A DNA stretch of 56,441 nt from Myxococcales bacterium. Lineage in GTDB: Bacteria > Myxococcota_A > UBA796 > GCA-2862545. The notes beneath the pieces are model-generated. The model was not told where the DNA came from and made no database searches. It saw nothing but the letters and a program-made list of their open reading frames with translations. This document shows positions 55,524-56,441 of this stretch, piece after piece; the stretch's first letter is position 1, and every line of letters begins with the position of its first letter. The stretch spans positions 1 through 56,441 of the forward strand of contig JAHQVJ010000182.1 in NCBI GenBank assembly GCA_019634415.1. Direction: 5' to 3'. A program made the position numbers and the translations under genes.

Positions 55524-56431
55524 GCGCGGTCCAGAGCAGCGAGGATGGCTTCGGCAGCACGCTCCTGGGAGAGGTACGACCCGATCCCGTGCACGTTGCC
55601 CTTGGTGTCGACCTCCCAGTCCTGAAGCGGCGCCTCGGCTCGCTGGAAGATCGGGGCCAGCGACTTCACCAGCGCGATGAAGTCGTTCTCCCCGGCGAGG
55701 TTGGTCCAGGTGTGGGCCCGCGGCGGCCACACGCCTCCTCGGGGCTTGCCAGGCGCGGGCGGCGGGCGCAGCGCATCGAGCACCAGGGTGGGGATGCCAA
55801 GCGGCGAGCCGACGGTGAGCAGGTGTACGTCGGTGGCGACGGCCGGGTGGTGCAGCGCCTCGTAGGCGACCACGGAGCCGAGGCTGTGGCCGATGACGAG
55901 GGCGGTGTCGGGGCCGATGGCCTCGGTCACGCGGCGCACGGCGACGTCGCGGATGGTGCCACCGCGCGCAGCGGCCTGTGGCTGATCGTCGGGGCGGTCG
56001 TTCAGGTAGCGGTCGAGCTGATCGAAGCAGCGATACAGCCAGTCTCGCCGGATCACGGTGCTCTGGAAGGCCTTGGCGAGCCACGTCTGCTCGCACAACC
56101 AGCGCAGCACCTCCTGCAGCTCGCGCAGCGTGCGGTGGCCCTCGGGGATCTCCTCGAGGTCGTCCACCATGTGTCGTGCGAGGGCGGCGGTGGGGCCCTG
56201 AGGCTCGGGGGCGAAGGGGCCCTCTGGAGCAGGCTCGGGCTCGGTCCAGCCTGGTGGGCGGCGCGCGGGGTAACGAAACAAGTCGCCGTAATACACGAGA
56301 TCGAAGGAGGGCTGCAGCTCGGAGCCGATTCGTCTCAGCCCCTCCTGCAGCGACGATCCCCAGTGCGCCTGCAGCTCGGCGAGGGACTCGTTCTGTTGCC
56401 AGATTCCGTGCACGCCGATGATTTGTGCCAC
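55520..56431 (-). CDS. Alpha/beta hydrolase, PGAP1/lipase-like
   Basis: This 303-residue cytoplasmic hydrolase starts with the effector-type strand MAQIIGVHGIWQQNESL. The nucleophile elbow is ALVIGHSLGSVVAYEAL (Ser). An acidic residue in AGENDFIALVKS and a His in GNVHGIGSYLS complete a likely triad. Such VHGI-starting hydrolases occur as lipase or esterase effectors beside CHAT and other conflict proteins. The start is GTG 56431 with GGAGG upstream; the right edge follows at once, so upstream partners are not visible. It is coupled to the CHAT gene by ATGA. Confidence 0.85.
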   Translation of the reverse strand: MAQIIGVHGIWQQNESLAELQAHWGSSLQEGLRRIGSELQPSFDLVYYGDLFRYPARRPPGWTEPEPAPEGPFAPEPQGPTAALARHMVDDLEEIPEGHRTLRELQEVLRWLCEQTWLAKAFQSTVIRRDWLYRCFDQLDRYLNDRPDDQPQAAARGGTIRDVAVRRVTEAIGPDTALVIGHSLGSVVAYEALHHPAVATDVHLLTVGSPLGIPTLVLDALRPPPAPGKPRGGVWPPRAHTWTNLAGENDFIALVKSLAPIFQRAEAPLQDWEVDTKGNVHGIGSYLSQERAAEAILAALDRA

Positions 56432-56441
56432 CGCGACCTCC

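Noticed and set aside
1..56441. tRNA, rRNA, insertion sequences, integrases, attachment sites
   Set aside because: I found no cloverleaf-like or conserved rRNA segments, no transposase or recombinase motifs and no flanking repeats. I could not run covariance models, so a divergent small RNA may be missed.

Overview
This window is GC-rich and almost fully coding. It has about 53 protein genes and no tRNA, rRNA, CRISPR array or insertion sequence that I can see. Several traits point to a Myxococcota (myxobacterial or related deltaproteobacterial) chromosome: two proteins with C-terminal MYXO-CTERM-type sorting tails, MopE-type Cys/Asp repeats, many lipoproteins with lipoboxes, two membrane-tethered Ser/Thr kinases, and Ni-superoxide dismutase. 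Many adjacent genes overlap by 4 bases (ATGA), so operons can be read with some confidence.

Layout. 1-4559 (minus) is a succinate dehydrogenase operon, sdhC-sdhA-sdhB, followed by a small DUF6435-like protein and a membrane protein cut by the left edge. A divergent MerR-type regulator (4626-5513) faces it across three TGRACC repeats. 5578-9107 (minus) holds a repeat-rich lipoprotein coupled to lipB, then an outer-membrane barrel. 9163-12277 (plus) starts with a perfect sigma-54 promoter, then a short-chain dehydrogenase remnant with its catalytic middle deleted, a beta-lactamase-fold serine hydrolase and a three-haem cytochrome lipoprotein. 12321-19035 has lipoproteins, a methyltransferase fused to thymidylate kinase, a GH3-type acyl-amido synthetase, a zincin lipoprotein and an L,D-transpeptidase.

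19066-22074 is a single 1002-codon gene that joins maleylacetate reductase, an alpha/beta hydrolase and homogentisate 1,2-dioxygenase. Divergent from it, 22289-25939 is an ECF sigma / FecR-like anti-sigma / exported protein / DUF4097-like lipoprotein operon, followed by a small caspase-like protein and a glycine-rich MYXO-CTERM protein. 28431-30580 has a basic hypothetical protein and a Ser/Thr kinase. 30555-38226 (minus) is a six-gene surface cluster: DUF1549/DUF1588-like haem lipoprotein, Tat-exported DUF1501 protein, mono-haem lipoprotein, PA14-like lipoprotein, MopE/beta-helix lipoprotein and a beta-helix MYXO-CTERM protein.

38501-43660 contains a CPBP-family membrane protein lacking its catalytic glutamates, a TPR-containing Ser/Thr kinase, a membrane-anchored protein and a pectinacetylesterase-like hydrolase. 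43657-47556 (minus) is a lipoprotein-ABC transporter-GntR operon preceded by a 26-bp palindrome that is probably its own operator. 47643-48930 (minus) is a Ni-SOD operon with its maturation peptidase. 49113-53685 has a GltS-like transporter, lipoproteins, a GNAT acetyltransferase and a degenerate shikimate-kinase-like protein. 53679-56431 (minus) is a two-gene module: an alpha/beta hydrolase coupled to a CHAT protease carrying a degenerate metallophosphoesterase domain. This resembles a bacterial conflict or cell-death effector pair.

The most novel items are the three-enzyme fusion, the CHAT/pseudo-phosphoesterase module, the sigma-54-driven operon whose first gene is gutted, and the methyltransferase-thymidylate kinase fusion.
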